A stretch of DNA of 64,000 bases from an uncultured Candidatus Saccharibacteria bacterium (GCA_938036785.1 CALHWE010000014.1:1-64000); one strand, 5' to 3'; counted from the first letter of the stretch, positions 42,772 through 52,899 are shown. Notes: a model not told the origin generated them from the letters alone. A program made the numbers and translations.

Positions 42772-45700
42772 TTATTTGACAACGACGCAGTCACTACCGA
42801 GGATTTGTGCAAGCTCATCCTGCAATCGCTGCTGCGCGTCGACCCGGAACGGCAGGCGAATCGCCGACGTTTTGTCATCACCGAGCATCATAATAATATC
42901 GTGCTGGCCCGGGTTTTGCGTACACAGCTGCTTAAACTTCGTAAGAGCAGCCATATCGTCGGGGTTCTTGACCCGCACGTAGACCGTTGGGAGTGTATCG
43001 AGCGGTTTGGGCGGCGGGCTCTGTGTCGTTGACGGTGCCGTCGTGCCTGCCGACACTCGCGCTGAGCGCTGGGTATTTTTCTGCGATGATGACCGGCGGC
43101 GCGACGCGGCTGCTGGGCCGGTTGGCGCAGACATCGTGCGACCAGTTGCTTGATATTCGGCTAAGTCGGTATCAGTCACGACGGTGATTTCATTGGCGAT
43201 TAGCTTTGCTTCATCACCAAGGTTGCCATCGCGATCGCGCGCGCTCACCTTGCCGCTGGCAGTGATTACCACATCCTGCTCCAGCTGACCAGCAAGCTTC
43301 TCATATAGATTCGGGAAGACAATAATCTCACTCTCACCCGATTTGTCCTCAATTCCTACAAAGGCCATCTTACTGCCCGACTTCGTCACAATCGTCCGCA
43401 AGCGCGTCACGAGGCCACCGATCGTCACTGTCTGGCCGTCGATCTGTGGTGAGACAGTGCGCAGTGGCACGGTCTGCTCAGCAAAGAACGTGTCGTAGTG
43501 GTCGAGCGGGTGTGCGCTAATGTAGAGGCCAATCAGCTCGCGCTCCCACATCAGGCGCTCTTTGTCGGTGTGTTTGACGGGCGCTGGCTTAAGCTCAATC
43601 GACGGCATGACCTCTGTAGAGCTATCGGCGAGGCTACCGAAGAGGTCAGTCTGGCCGCTCAACGCTTCCTTCTGTAATTTGCTAGCAAAAGCAAGGACAT
43701 TCTCAAGATTAAAGAGGAGGTCAGAGCGATCGCCCAGTGCATCAAAGCCACCCGACTTAATGAGCGACTCCCACACCCTCTTGTTGCACTTGCTGGTCGA
43801 AACACGCTTGGCAAAGTCCTCCACCGTAGCAAACTTCCCATCGCGGTCACGCATCTTGACGATCTCTTCCACTGCGCCCACGCCAACACCCTTCACTGCT
43901 GCCATACCAAAGCGGATCTGCTTCTTGCCCGGTACCACAGCAAATTCCTCGTATGATTCATTGACATCAGGGTTGAGTACCGTTAGGCCCATATGCTTAC
44001 ACTCGGTGATCTCGATCGCTAGTCGGTCGACGTCATCATGGTCGCTTGTCATCAAGGCCGCCATAAAGGCATCGGGGTAGTGCGCCTTGAGATATGCCGT
44101 CCAGTAAGCAATAAGCCCATAACACGCAGCATGGCTCTTGTTGAAGCAGTAATTGGCAAACTCTTCCAGCTGCGTCCAAAATGTCTCAGCCATCTCACGC
44201 GTCGCTCCACCGACCTTCACTGCTCCTTCAACAAACTCCGGCTTAACCTTCTTCATTAGGTCGATCTTTTTCTTACCAACGGCCTTGCGCAGGGTATCGG
44301 CCTGTCCACCAGTAAAGCCGCACCACTCCTTAGAGATCTGCATAAACTGCTCTTGATAGACCAAAATACCATACGTGTTCTCAAGTGAGCTCTTCATCCC
44401 CGGGTGAAGGTAGGTGATCTCCTCCTCACCATGCTTGCGCCGAATAAAACTATCGATAAACTGCATTGGCCCAGGCCGATACAGCGCCACCATTGCGATG
44501 ATATCCTCAAAGTGCGACGGCTTGAGAGCGCGCAAATAACGTTTCATCCCAGCTGACTCAAGCTGGAATACCCCTGTTGTGTCACCCCGCTGAAACAGTT
44601 TGTACGTTGCTTCGTCATCAAGTGGTAACGTGGAGAGGTCGATCGTATCACCATAGACTTTTCGGATGATCCGCATTGCATTATTAATAATCGATAAGTT
44701 CGATAGGCCAAGGAAGTCCATCTTGAGCAGACCAAGATCCTCAACCTCACCCATTGGAAATTGCGTCGCCACCACGCCTTTCTGCGCCTGCTCAAGCGGG
44801 ATATATTTAACGAGCTCGTCGGGCGCAATCACCACACCGCACGCGTGCACCCCATGGCTGCGAATCGTTCCCTCTAGCTGGATAGCATAATCAAAAACTT
44901 GCTTAGCGGTTGGGTTCGTCTCGTACTCATGCTTAAGGTCAGGGTCTTCTTTAGTGCTGACTGCCAGCGGGATGTGCCGCCCCTGGGCGGGTGGTGGCAC
45001 CATTTTGGCCAGGCGGTCACTTTCGGCATACGGCACCTCCAGCACGCGCGCGACATCACGCACCGCCGCCCGAGCCGCCATCTTACCAAAGGTGACGATA
45101 TTACTGACGTGGTCGTGACCATATTTATTTGCACAGTAGTCGATTACCTCATCGCGCCGCGTATCCTGGATGTCGACATCGATATCAGGCATGCTAATGC
45201 GATCGGGGTTCAGAAACCGCTCGAAGAGTAGACCGTATTTGAGCGGGTCAAGATCGGTGATATTAAGCGCATAGGCAATGATCGACCCTGCGGCACTGCC
45301 CCGGCCTGGTCCAAAGACAATCCCCTGACTCTTACCCCAGTTAATAAAATCCTGCACAATTAAAAAGTACCCCTCATACCCCATGCTTGCCATCACACCT
45401 AGCTCCATCTTAGCCCGCTCACGCACACTGTCAGCCAAAGTGGGGATAATTTGCTCGGGGAGCTGATCAGCAGTATCTTCAGGTTTTACACCATTGTAAC
45501 GCTGGGCTAGGCCGCGATACACCAGCTTGTGCAGGTAGCTATGTTCGCTCGTCTCACCCTCAGGCAATGGGTACTTCGGGATGAGGATTTTGCCCAGCTC
45601 GATATCAACAGTGCAGCGGTCGGCAATCTGCTTGGTGTTGGTGATAGCCTCGGGTAGCTCCCTTCCCCAGCGAGTAATGATATCGCGCGGGTCAGTCAGA

Positions 45701-46479
45701 TGGAGCTCAAAGTCTTTCAGGCTCATCCGCTTTTCGTCACTCAAGAATGAGCCCGTCCCCACGCAGAGCAATATCTCATGTGCATCCTGGAAGTCATGCG
45801 TCAAGTAATGGCCATCGCACGTCACCACTAGAGGGATGTCCAGCTCCTCAGCCATACGGCGCAGACCATCATTAATCTTCGCCTGTACGTCCCAGTGCGT
45901 ATTAGACTCGGGGTGGCCATGGTCTTGCAATTCCAGATAGTAGCGGTCGCCAAAGACACGCTTATACCACTGAGCGATCTCGACTGCCTTGGCATAGTCG
46001 TCATAGCGCAGCGCCTCACCAATCTCACCACTTGCACAGCCACTCAGGACAATCAGCCCTTCGTTGAGCTCCTCGAGGAGGTCATGGTCAATCCGCGGCT
46101 TATAGTACATCCCCTCTAGGTTTGCCTTCGTACTCAGTCGCATCAGGTTATGGTACCCCTGATTATTCATCGCAATGATAGTCAGGTGGTAGCGCATTTT
46201 GTCCTTAGCGGGATCACGGTCGAAGCGCGAGCGAGCGGCAACGTACGCCTCAATGCCAAGGATCGGCTTGATGCCCGCCGCCTTTGCCGTCTTGTAATAG
46301 TCAAGCACCCCACTCATTGTCCCGTGATCGGTAATGGCTGCCGCTGTCATGCCATACTCTTTGACAGTATTGACAAGGTCACCAATCTTCGTTAAGCCAT
46401 CAAGCAGTGAGTGATGGGTATGGTTGTGCAGGTGAACAAAATCCGATGGTTGCAAAGCTGGTAATGAGTGAGAGGTCAT
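42772..46479 (-). CDS. dnaE: DNA polymerase III alpha subunit
   Basis: 1235 residues. N-terminal PHP domain (HNHTHHSLLDG, ITDHGTMSG, GIEAYVA), then the C-family polymerase palm with catalytic SMPDIDVDIQD, GRGSAAGS, the HGVHACGVVI and fingers regions, a tandem helix-hairpin-helix, and an OB domain (VTIGGLVTRLRTIVTKSG). A Ser/Pro/Thr-rich linker (about 1110-1160) leads to a C-terminal tau-binding-like domain. It is the main replicative polymerase subunit. TATACT (46488-46493) ends 8 bases before the ATG. Confidence 0.97.
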   Translation of the reverse strand: MTSHSLPALQPSDFVHLHNHTHHSLLDGLTKIGDLVNTVKEYGMTAAAITDHGTMSGVLDYYKTAKAAGIKPILGIEAYVAARSRFDRDPAKDKMRYHLTIIAMNNQGYHNLMRLSTKANLEGMYYKPRIDHDLLEELNEGLIVLSGCASGEIGEALRYDDYAKAVEIAQWYKRVFGDRYYLELQDHGHPESNTHWDVQAKINDGLRRMAEELDIPLVVTCDGHYLTHDFQDAHEILLCVGTGSFLSDEKRMSLKDFELHLTDPRDIITRWGRELPEAITNTKQIADRCTVDIELGKILIPKYPLPEGETSEHSYLHKLVYRGLAQRYNGVKPEDTADQLPEQIIPTLADSVRERAKMELGVMASMGYEGYFLIVQDFINWGKSQGIVFGPGRGSAAGSIIAYALNITDLDPLKYGLLFERFLNPDRISMPDIDVDIQDTRRDEVIDYCANKYGHDHVSNIVTFGKMAARAAVRDVARVLEVPYAESDRLAKMVPPPAQGRHIPLAVSTKEDPDLKHEYETNPTAKQVFDYAIQLEGTIRSHGVHACGVVIAPDELVKYIPLEQAQKGVVATQFPMGEVEDLGLLKMDFLGLSNLSIINNAMRIIRKVYGDTIDLSTLPLDDEATYKLFQRGDTTGVFQLESAGMKRYLRALKPSHFEDIIAMVALYRPGPMQFIDSFIRRKHGEEEITYLHPGMKSSLENTYGILVYQEQFMQISKEWCGFTGGQADTLRKAVGKKKIDLMKKVKPEFVEGAVKVGGATREMAETFWTQLEEFANYCFNKSHAACYGLIAYWTAYLKAHYPDAFMAALMTSDHDDVDRLAIEITECKHMGLTVLNPDVNESYEEFAVVPGKKQIRFGMAAVKGVGVGAVEEIVKMRDRDGKFATVEDFAKRVSTSKCNKRVWESLIKSGGFDALGDRSDLLFNLENVLAFASKLQKEALSGQTDLFGSLADSSTEVMPSIELKPAPVKHTDKERLMWERELIGLYISAHPLDHYDTFFAEQTVPLRTVSPQIDGQTVTIGGLVTRLRTIVTKSGSKMAFVGIEDKSGESEIIVFPNLYEKLAGQLEQDVVITASGKVSARDRDGNLGDEAKLIANEITVVTDTDLAEYQATGRTMSAPTGPAAASRRRSSSQKNTQRSARVSAGTTAPSTTQSPPPKPLDTLPTVYVRVKNPDDMAALTKFKQLCTQNPGQHDIIMMLGDDKTSAIRLPFRVDAQQRLQDELAQILGSDCVVVK

Positions 46480-46656
46480 ACTTATCTAGTATAGCAAATG
46501 AGTAGGTGGTGACGCCAACGCCGGGGTGCTCGTAATTAATAAGGGCTCAGCTATTAGTGTTCTCACTCTGTCAGCATCAACCATCTCTATTACTCTATTG
46601 GGCAGAATATGACGGCTAGTCACACATAGTGAGTGGCCTTACTTCTGCACGACACA

Positions 46657-47007
46657 TCAATGCCGCGTACTCATCACTTTGATGATGCTATCGATAAAGT
46701 CCGCGAGGCTCGGCACCAAGAGGCCGATGGCATTGAGTAGCCAGACAAACAGTGCCACAAGAATCGTTCCGCCAAGCACACTCCCTAGGCCAAAAAATAT
46801 CCCGCGGATGAAGTTCATTTTGTAGACTTCTGCGCGGCTACGATGAAAATCGTAAAATAAATCCTCGAGGATAGCCTTGCGTGCATCGGTCTCGTTGGCT
46901 TGTTTAACCTGCTGTGCAAGCTTGGTAGCTAGCCTAGGGCGGTCATGTTGCTCACGAGTCACCGACTCATCTGATGAGTACTGTGGTGGAGATGATTGCT
47001 TTGTCAT
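46657..47007 (-). CDS. DUF5665-family membrane protein
   Basis: 116 residues. A hydrophilic N-terminus is followed by YDFHRSRAEVYKMNFIRGIFFGLGSVLGGTI, the hallmark of DUF5665, with one or two membrane helices (about 67-95). Function unknown. It is the last gene of the run that starts with the Nudix gene, spaced 78 bases from the YtxH-like gene. The 177 bases between it and dnaE show no gene. Confidence 0.8.
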   Translation of the reverse strand: MTKQSSPPQYSSDESVTREQHDRPRLATKLAQQVKQANETDARKAILEDLFYDFHRSRAEVYKMNFIRGIFFGLGSVLGGTILVALFVWLLNAIGLLVPSLADFIDSIIKVMSTRH

Positions 47008-47085
47008 AATAATGATAATTGCGAAGATGCGGCGAGCATTCTGCCTATAAGGAAAATACTCACCGCATCCTTTGTCGCCTACTGG

Positions 47086-47364
47086 CTACTTCTTGTCCTT
47101 TGCAAACTCATCGCGAGCACTGCGCAAAGCGCGGCCACTGCGGTCGTGCAGGTCACGAGCGGCATCACGTGCATCGTAGTATGCCTTCTCGCCCTTAGCA
47201 CGCAATTCGTCGCCCTTTGCGGTCGCGTCTTGCTTGAGCTCACGTGCCTTCTTCTTGAGGTCAGCTCGCGTCTCTTTGCCTGACTTTGGCGCTGTTAAGA
47301 GTCCAGCCACCACGCCAGCGGCAGCACCGATTGCTGCACCAAGCACAAATTTACCTTTCGACAT
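47086..47364 (-). CDS. YtxH-like stress protein
   Basis: 92 residues. A Gly/Ala-rich hydrophobic helix GAAIGAAAGVVAGLLTAPKSGKETR opens the protein, typical of YtxH, followed by a long charged helix with Lys/Asp/Glu repeats. YtxH proteins are general-stress proteins of unknown mechanism. AGGAGG precedes the ATG. Confidence 0.85.
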   Translation of the reverse strand: MSKGKFVLGAAIGAAAGVVAGLLTAPKSGKETRADLKKKARELKQDATAKGDELRAKGEKAYYDARDAARDLHDRSGRALRSARDEFAKDKK

Positions 47365-47376
47365 TATGTCCCTCCT

Positions 47377-47631
47377 TTATCGATTATGTTTGGTGGTAAA
47401 CAATTTTTTGATCGAAGACACAGCGGTCTTGGCTAGCCAAAACGGCGAGGTAACCCGGGTGATATTATCAGTCGTTGCCTCAAGGTTTGCTGCTACGCGT
47501 TCAGCCGACTCGACTACAGCACTAATCCGCTGCGTAATGCGAATCAATATAACCGTCAAGACAATCGCAAGCACCAGCAGCAGCGCCAGCAATACCGATA
47601 ACATGATAACTAATATCTGAGCCCACTCCAT
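47377..47631 (-). CDS. Small membrane protein, DUF948-like
   Basis: 84 residues: one long hydrophobic helix (about 6-31) then an amphipathic stretch (RISAVVESAERVAANLEATTDNI), as in DUF948-like proteins that often accompany YtxH. Shine-Dalgarno AAAGGAG. Spaced 12 bases from the YtxH-like gene. Confidence 0.7.
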   Translation of the reverse strand: MEWAQILVIMLSVLLALLLVLAIVLTVILIRITQRISAVVESAERVAANLEATTDNITRVTSPFWLAKTAVSSIKKLFTTKHNR

Positions 47632-47663
47632 GCGGTATCTCCTTTATGTTAGTAGCATATATA

Positions 47664-48569
47664 CTATGCCTGAGTATCAGTATAGCGAGCCCGTAGGTAT
47701 TTTGCAAACTCTGGGCCAAGCACGGGGTCTTTGAGGCCAAAATCCACGACGGTCTTGAGGTACTCTAGCTTATCGCCAGTGTCATAATATGTACCGTTGG
47801 TAATCTCCACGCCAAAGAACGCGTGGTCGTCATCAATCATCCGCTGCATAATAGGCTGAACAGTAAACTCGCCATGCCCATCAAAATGCTCCTTCGCATG
47901 CTCGAGGTAACTAAAGAATTCGCCGGGCAAGATATAGCTACTGACACTGGCAAGGTCGGATGGGGCATTGGCCTTGCCTGGCTTTTCAACGATGTTGCTC
48001 ATCTTAATAACACCGTCCGATAGCTGCTGGCCAGCCACAACGCCGTAGCGATCAAACTCAGCATCATCGACGATCTTTTTGCACGACAACACTGCCCCAT
48101 CGAGCTCTTGCGACGCAGCGATCATCTGCTGGAAGCGGCTTGGGCTAGCAGCAATGAAGTCGTCGGCAAAGGTGTAGATGACAGGCTCATCACGGTTGAT
48201 GAGGTGCGCCGCACAAGCCAGTGGCGTTGCGTTGCCGTATGGACCCTTTTGGCGGATGTAGATAAAGTTTGCCATCTCCGAGAGCTGCTTGACGGTATCG
48301 ATCAATGGCTGCTTCTTCGGCCCACCAGCCCGGAGGTTAGCTAGCAGATCCTCATTTGGCACATCAAAGTGGTCTTCGATCGCACGCTTATTGGCACTCC
48401 CCACAATGATAATATCGCGAATTCCCGCCTGGACGAGCTCCTCCACCACATACTGAATGATTGGCTTATCAATTAGCGGCATCATCTCCTTAGGCATAGC
48501 CTTGGTCTGAGGTAGAAACCGCGTACCAAAACCCGCGGCGGCGATGATTGCTTTTGTTGGTCGTTTCAT
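47664..48569 (-). CDS. galU: UTP-glucose-1-phosphate uridylyltransferase
   Basis: 301 residues. The nucleotide-binding signature is AAAGFGTRFLPQTKAMPKEM, with IIQYVVEELVQAGI and the Asp-containing YTFADDF. It makes UDP-glucose for surface glycans. The ATG overlaps the Nudix stop as TAATG with AGGAGG upstream. Confidence 0.95.
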   Translation of the reverse strand: MKRPTKAIIAAAGFGTRFLPQTKAMPKEMMPLIDKPIIQYVVEELVQAGIRDIIIVGSANKRAIEDHFDVPNEDLLANLRAGGPKKQPLIDTVKQLSEMANFIYIRQKGPYGNATPLACAAHLINRDEPVIYTFADDFIAASPSRFQQMIAASQELDGAVLSCKKIVDDAEFDRYGVVAGQQLSDGVIKMSNIVEKPGKANAPSDLASVSSYILPGEFFSYLEHAKEHFDGHGEFTVQPIMQRMIDDDHAFFGVEITNGTYYDTGDKLEYLKTVVDFGLKDPVLGPEFAKYLRARYTDTQA

Positions 48570-49138
48570 TATGATTCCTCCTGTCGTCGGTTATTTAGAT
48601 ACTTAAATGCTAAGGCAAACGGCCCTGCAAGGCAAAGCTCGCCATTCTTAGCAATTGTAAACAATTCATCAATTGAGACGAGACGCGTCTGAGCTCCCTG
48701 GTCCCGTTCGGTCTGGTCGAGCTGTTTTACCTGTGGATCATACGTGCAGTCAGTCGCAAGAAAAACCGGGCTTTTGCCATTAATGTAGCTATTCTCGTGG
48801 CAATCTCCCAAGTAGTGCATCACACCCGGAACATACCCTGTCTCCTCTGCCAATTCGCGCCGCGCTGCTGCTTCTGGGTCTTCGCCGGGCAAGGCAGCTC
48901 CACTCGGGAAATCATACAGCCACGCCTCAGGTCCTGCTCGAAACTGATACACCATTACTACCTTGCCCTCTGGTGTGAGAGCAATCACTGGCGCAGCACA
49001 ACTATCCTCAGCAAAAAATGTTGTGAACTCATGCGTCAAGCCGTCATCCGTCTGAAAATGCTTCACGACCACTGACTGCTTAAACCGCTCACCTACTAGC
49101 GTCACTGTTGTTGGCTCACTGCGTGTAAATGTCTTCAT
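48569..49138 (-). CDS. Nudix hydrolase (ADP-ribose pyrophosphatase-like)
   Basis: 189 residues. A complete Nudix box runs from GAALPGE through AARRELAEETGY (G-x5-E-x7-R-E-x2-E-E-x-G). Fold and box context (GPEAWLYDFPSG) resemble NDP-sugar or ADP-ribose pyrophosphatases, which would fit its coupling to galU. AGAGGTG precedes the ATG. Confidence 0.85.
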   Translation of the reverse strand: MKTFTRSEPTTVTLVGERFKQSVVVKHFQTDDGLTHEFTTFFAEDSCAAPVIALTPEGKVVMVYQFRAGPEAWLYDFPSGAALPGEDPEAAARRELAEETGYVPGVMHYLGDCHENSYINGKSPVFLATDCTYDPQVKQLDQTERDQGAQTRLVSIDELFTIAKNGELCLAGPFALAFKYLNNRRQEES

Positions 49139-49261
49139 TACTACTCACCTCTCTGGATATCCTTTAGTTGCTCATATGCCAAGAATAGGCTCTCTGTATC
49201 TGTTATTTTACCAAATTTGCCATAAAATCAGCTTGGTCACCAATCCGACGCCACGGATTCA

Positions 49262-50773
49262 TTACTTCAGCCTCTCGCGAATCAGTTTCTGCGCCAGAGC
49301 TGGATTAGCTTTGCCGCGGGAGCGTTTCATGACTTGCCCGACGAGGTAGCCAATTGCCTTATCCTTGCCAGCCTTGATATCAGCAATGGACGCCGCACTG
49401 GCTGGGTCATTCATCACCTCATCAACAATCGCGCCAATTGCCCCCTCATCCGACACTTGGAGGAGATTCTTTGCCTCAGCAATCGCCTCAGGCATTGTAC
49501 CAGCATATTGCTTGTCAAAGAGGTCAAGAAAGAGCTCCTTCGCGCCAGTCGAGCTGACTTTGTTATCCTCCACCAATTGCGAGAGTAGCAAGAGTCGCCG
49601 CGGCCCAACAAAACCCGACTCAACCTTGCTCATATCCATCAACTCTTCTGGCGTGGAAGCAAACCAGTTAAAAATCCGCTTGACAAGCCGCTGATACACC
49701 AGCTCATCGACGCCAAGGCTTTGCAAAACGGACGCGGCATTGTGCTTTAGCGGGTAAATATCACTGAGCAAGATGGCTAATGGCTGATGGTTTAGCACTG
49801 TATTAACCACCGAGCTATCCAGCGCAAGGCTCTGCCACTGCGCACGGTACTCGCCCGGCATCGTCGGCACATCCTGCTGGACACGAGCAATCTCTTCGTC
49901 CGTCAAAACGATCGGCGGGATGTCTGGGTCGGGCATGTAGCGATAGTCCTGGGCATCTTCTTTGCTGCGCTGGCTCGTGGTGATGCCTTTATCGTCACTC
50001 CAGCCACGGGTTTCTTGCACGACACGCTCACCGCGCTCGAGCAAAGCTGCCTGACGCGCAAATTCATACTCCACTGCCTTTTCTACACTGCGGAAGCTGT
50101 TGAGATTCTTCACTTCAGCACGTGTACCAAGCTGATCTGAGCCCTTTGGCGCGATTGAGATATTAACGTCAAATCGCATATTACCATGGTAGAGATCACC
50201 GTGTGTAACGCCAGCATAGGTCATGAGCTTATGAAGCTCTGCTGCGTAGGCACGAGCCTCGGCTGCCGAGTGAATATCAGGCTGTGAGACAATCTCGATC
50301 AGTGGTGTACCCGCCCGGTTGAGGTCAACTAGCGAGTAACCATCGTGGTGTGTTAGCTTACCAGCATCTTCCTCCATGTGGGCATGGTCGATCCGGACGC
50401 GCGTGGTACTGCCATCATCAAGCGGCACATCGACATAACCCGCCAAGATAATTGGCTGATACATCTGGCTCGTCTGGTAGCCTTTCGGTAGATCTGGATA
50501 GAAATAATGCTTACGATCGAAGCGCGAAACACGAGCGATGGGCGCGTTGAGTGCCTTGCCAGCCCGAATCGCAAGATCAACAGCGTGGCGATTCAGGACT
50601 GGTAGCATACCAGGTAGGCCGAAATCGATTGGATGGACTTTGCTATTAGGCTCGGCATCGCGGGCGTCATTGTCTGCTGGGCTGAAGAGTTTTGTGTCTG
50701 TTGCCAGCTGTACGTGACATTCGATACCAATCGTCACTTCATATTTTTGCAAAACATCGTGAGAAACTGCCAT
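49262..50773 (-). CDS. gatB: Asp/Glu-tRNA amidotransferase subunit B
   Basis: 503 residues. The GatB catalytic region includes IGIECHVQL, YFYPDLPKGYQTSQ and EDAGKLTHHDGYSLVDLNRAG; the C-terminal YqeY-like tail (VDEVMNDPASAASIADIKAGK) binds tRNA. With GatA and GatC it converts mischarged Glu-tRNA-Gln to Gln-tRNA-Gln. It follows the HEPN-like gene by 2 bases. Confidence 0.96.
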   Translation of the reverse strand: MAVSHDVLQKYEVTIGIECHVQLATDTKLFSPADNDARDAEPNSKVHPIDFGLPGMLPVLNRHAVDLAIRAGKALNAPIARVSRFDRKHYFYPDLPKGYQTSQMYQPIILAGYVDVPLDDGSTTRVRIDHAHMEEDAGKLTHHDGYSLVDLNRAGTPLIEIVSQPDIHSAAEARAYAAELHKLMTYAGVTHGDLYHGNMRFDVNISIAPKGSDQLGTRAEVKNLNSFRSVEKAVEYEFARQAALLERGERVVQETRGWSDDKGITTSQRSKEDAQDYRYMPDPDIPPIVLTDEEIARVQQDVPTMPGEYRAQWQSLALDSSVVNTVLNHQPLAILLSDIYPLKHNAASVLQSLGVDELVYQRLVKRIFNWFASTPEELMDMSKVESGFVGPRRLLLLSQLVEDNKVSSTGAKELFLDLFDKQYAGTMPEAIAEAKNLLQVSDEGAIGAIVDEVMNDPASAASIADIKAGKDKAIGYLVGQVMKRSRGKANPALAQKLIRERLK

Positions 50774-50775
50774 AA

Positions 50776-51195
50776 TTATATCGCTCCCAAATCCTTTAAC
50801 CCCTGTTTATACGCAGCTAATGCCCGCAAGGCAATCTCGCGCGAGAGCCGCACATTAGCCTCATGCGCCAACTTGTTGCGCACCTTGTGAGCACCCCATA
50901 CGTGGTTGCTATTGCTCCATTGTTCGCGGGCCGACTTCATGCGCTCACCCATCGTGTCGCCAGCAAAGCCACGTTCGCGGAGAGCAAGATCGAGCAACTT
51001 ATCTGCCTCGAAGATAGCCAGCTGGTATGTGCCAATGTTGGATTTATCGAGGCTGTTCTCAATGGCAAGCCAGCGTGCTTGGTATTTCTCGACATTGAGC
51101 ACCTTACCGCCCTGGCGCGTCAGGGCAACAACGACGACCAAGATCGCAGCAATGATAATAATACCCACCAAAAGGATCGTGACACTGCCAGACAT
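50776..51195 (-). CDS. Membrane-anchored HEPN-like protein within the gat operon
   Basis: 139 residues. One N-terminal membrane helix (about 5-25) precedes a helical domain. Near residue 110 KVRNKLAHE fits the R-x4-H motif of HEPN domains, following two long helices (AIFEADKLLDLALRERGF and DTMGERMKSAREQW) in the usual arrangement. HEPN proteins include RNases and nucleic-acid-binding partners. Overlap with gatA (TGATG) and 2-base spacing to gatB imply obligate cotranscription. HEPN assignment is by motif only. Confidence 0.65.
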   Translation of the reverse strand: MSGSVTILLVGIIIIAAILVVVVALTRQGGKVLNVEKYQARWLAIENSLDKSNIGTYQLAIFEADKLLDLALRERGFAGDTMGERMKSAREQWSNSNHVWGAHKVRNKLAHEANVRLSREIALRALAAYKQGLKDLGAI

Positions 51196-52604
51196 CAGGC
51201 GCTCCTTTCTGTAGCTGCTTGGGTTGCCACAGCAAGCAGCGTTGCATCACTCTGCATGGGGCCAATCAACTGCGCACCGATTGGCAAGCCCGCCTGGTTC
51301 ACTCCAGCCGGCACATTCAGTGCAGGTAAGCCTGCCAGACTGGCTGGCACTGTCATGATATCCGCGAGATACATCTTAAGCGGGTCGTCGCTGTTTTCAC
51401 CAAGACCAAAGGCAGGAGTTGGTGCTGTTGGCAAAAGAAGCATGTCGTATTGCCCAAACAAGGCGTTAAATTCGTTGATGAGCAATGTCCGCGCTTTTTG
51501 CGCCTGGAGATAGTACGCGTCGAAATACCCACTACTTAGTACGTAGCTACCAATCATAATGCGCCGCTTGTTCTCTGGCATAAAGCCTTCGTCGCGACTC
51601 CGACCATAAAGCTCGGCCAGTGTCTTAACTCCCTCAGCGCGATGGCCATAGCGTACACCATCGTAGCGCGCCAGGTTGCTTGAGATCTCAGCCGGCACAA
51701 CAATGTAGTAGATAGCAAGGGCATGCTGAAGCATCGGCATGCTTACTGTCTCGACGGTATGGCCATGCGATCGCAGGGTATCGGCATACTGGCTGACCGC
51801 CTGACGCACCTCCGCATCAACACCATCACCCATTGCTTCGTTGATGATACCGATTTTCAGCTGCTGCGGCGTCTCTGCCGCAGGCGCGAAGAAGTCGGGC
51901 AGCGTCGTCATATCCTTCGGATCTTGGCCAGCCATAACGCTCATTACCACAGCAATATCCTCAGCACTGCGCGCAAAGCAGCCCATCGTATCAGTGCTCG
52001 AGGCCATTGCCACGACACCATAGCGGCTCGCTGTGCCATAGGTTGGCTTGATACCATACACGCCATTAAAACTGGCGGGTTGGCGAATCGAGCCTCCCGT
52101 ATCTGTTCCTAAGGCAAATGGCACAATGTCGAGCGCTGTCACCACAGCCGAGCCGCCACTACTGCCACCAGCAACTTTCGTCTTGTCGACAGCGTTGTGT
52201 GTAGCGCCAAAGTATGAGTTCTCTGTGCTCCCGCCATGCGCAAAGGCATCGAGGTTGCTCTTGCCAATGCAGATCGCCCCAGCTGCTTCAAGCTTATCTA
52301 CCACCGTTGCCTGAAGAGGCGTATCAAAGTTCTCAAGCATCTTGCTAGCTGCCGTACTTGGTGCACCATACGCAAGATAATTATCCTTAACGACGAACGG
52401 CACACCAGCCAGCACTCCAATGTCCTCGCCCCGAGTCAGTGCCTCATCAATTTCTCGTGCCCGCTGCAGTGCCCGCTCCTCTGTCAGACTCAGCAGGGCG
52501 TGGTATTCCTTAGCATCACGCGCCCGCTGCAAAGCCGCTTGTACCTGAGCAGTAGCCGATGTCTGGCCTTGTTTGATCTGAGCAACTCTCTCTGTAATAT
52601 TCAT
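51195..52604 (-). CDS. gatA: Asp/Glu-tRNA amidotransferase subunit A
   Basis: 469 residues. Amidase-signature triad: Lys in VVKDN, cis-Ser and nucleophile Ser in GGSSGGSA and TDTGGSIRQPA. It hydrolyses glutamine to supply ammonia to GatB. AAAGGTG precedes the ATG, 1 base after gatC. Confidence 0.97.
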   Translation of the reverse strand: MNITERVAQIKQGQTSATAQVQAALQRARDAKEYHALLSLTEERALQRAREIDEALTRGEDIGVLAGVPFVVKDNYLAYGAPSTAASKMLENFDTPLQATVVDKLEAAGAICIGKSNLDAFAHGGSTENSYFGATHNAVDKTKVAGGSSGGSAVVTALDIVPFALGTDTGGSIRQPASFNGVYGIKPTYGTASRYGVVAMASSTDTMGCFARSAEDIAVVMSVMAGQDPKDMTTLPDFFAPAAETPQQLKIGIINEAMGDGVDAEVRQAVSQYADTLRSHGHTVETVSMPMLQHALAIYYIVVPAEISSNLARYDGVRYGHRAEGVKTLAELYGRSRDEGFMPENKRRIMIGSYVLSSGYFDAYYLQAQKARTLLINEFNALFGQYDMLLLPTAPTPAFGLGENSDDPLKMYLADIMTVPASLAGLPALNVPAGVNQAGLPIGAQLIGPMQSDATLLAVATQAATERSA

Positions 52605-52605
52605 A

Positions 52606-52899
52606 TCACAACACCTTTGGTACTTTTACACAATTATCTGCCTGCTCGGCGGCTAGCCCCAATAGCTGCTCGCGCGATACGTCGCTAGCATCTATTGTGT
52701 CAGGCCGCCACACATTAGTCAGGCCAGTTACTTGGTAGGTTGGCTCGACACCAGTCGTGTCGAGGGTGGATAGCTGCTCAATGTAGTGCAGGATATCCTC
52801 GAGGTTTTGGCGCAGCGCGGCAACGTCGGCTGAATCACCAAGACTAATCGAACTTAATTGTGCAAGGTGCTGCACATCTTCAGTGGTAATACTACTCAT
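52606..52899 (-). CDS. gatC: Asp/Glu-tRNA amidotransferase subunit C
   Basis: 97 residues from the ATG at 52899, the usual GatC length: VQHLAQLSSISLGD, a helical hairpin with LRQNLEDILHYIEQL, then the extended VWRPDTIDA tail that wraps GatA. TACAAT ends 9 bases before the ATG. It heads the gatC-gatA-HEPN-gatB operon. Confidence 0.92.
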   Translation of the reverse strand: MSSITTEDVQHLAQLSSISLGDSADVAALRQNLEDILHYIEQLSTLDTTGVEPTYQVTGLTNVWRPDTIDASDVSREQLLGLAAEQADNCVKVPKVL

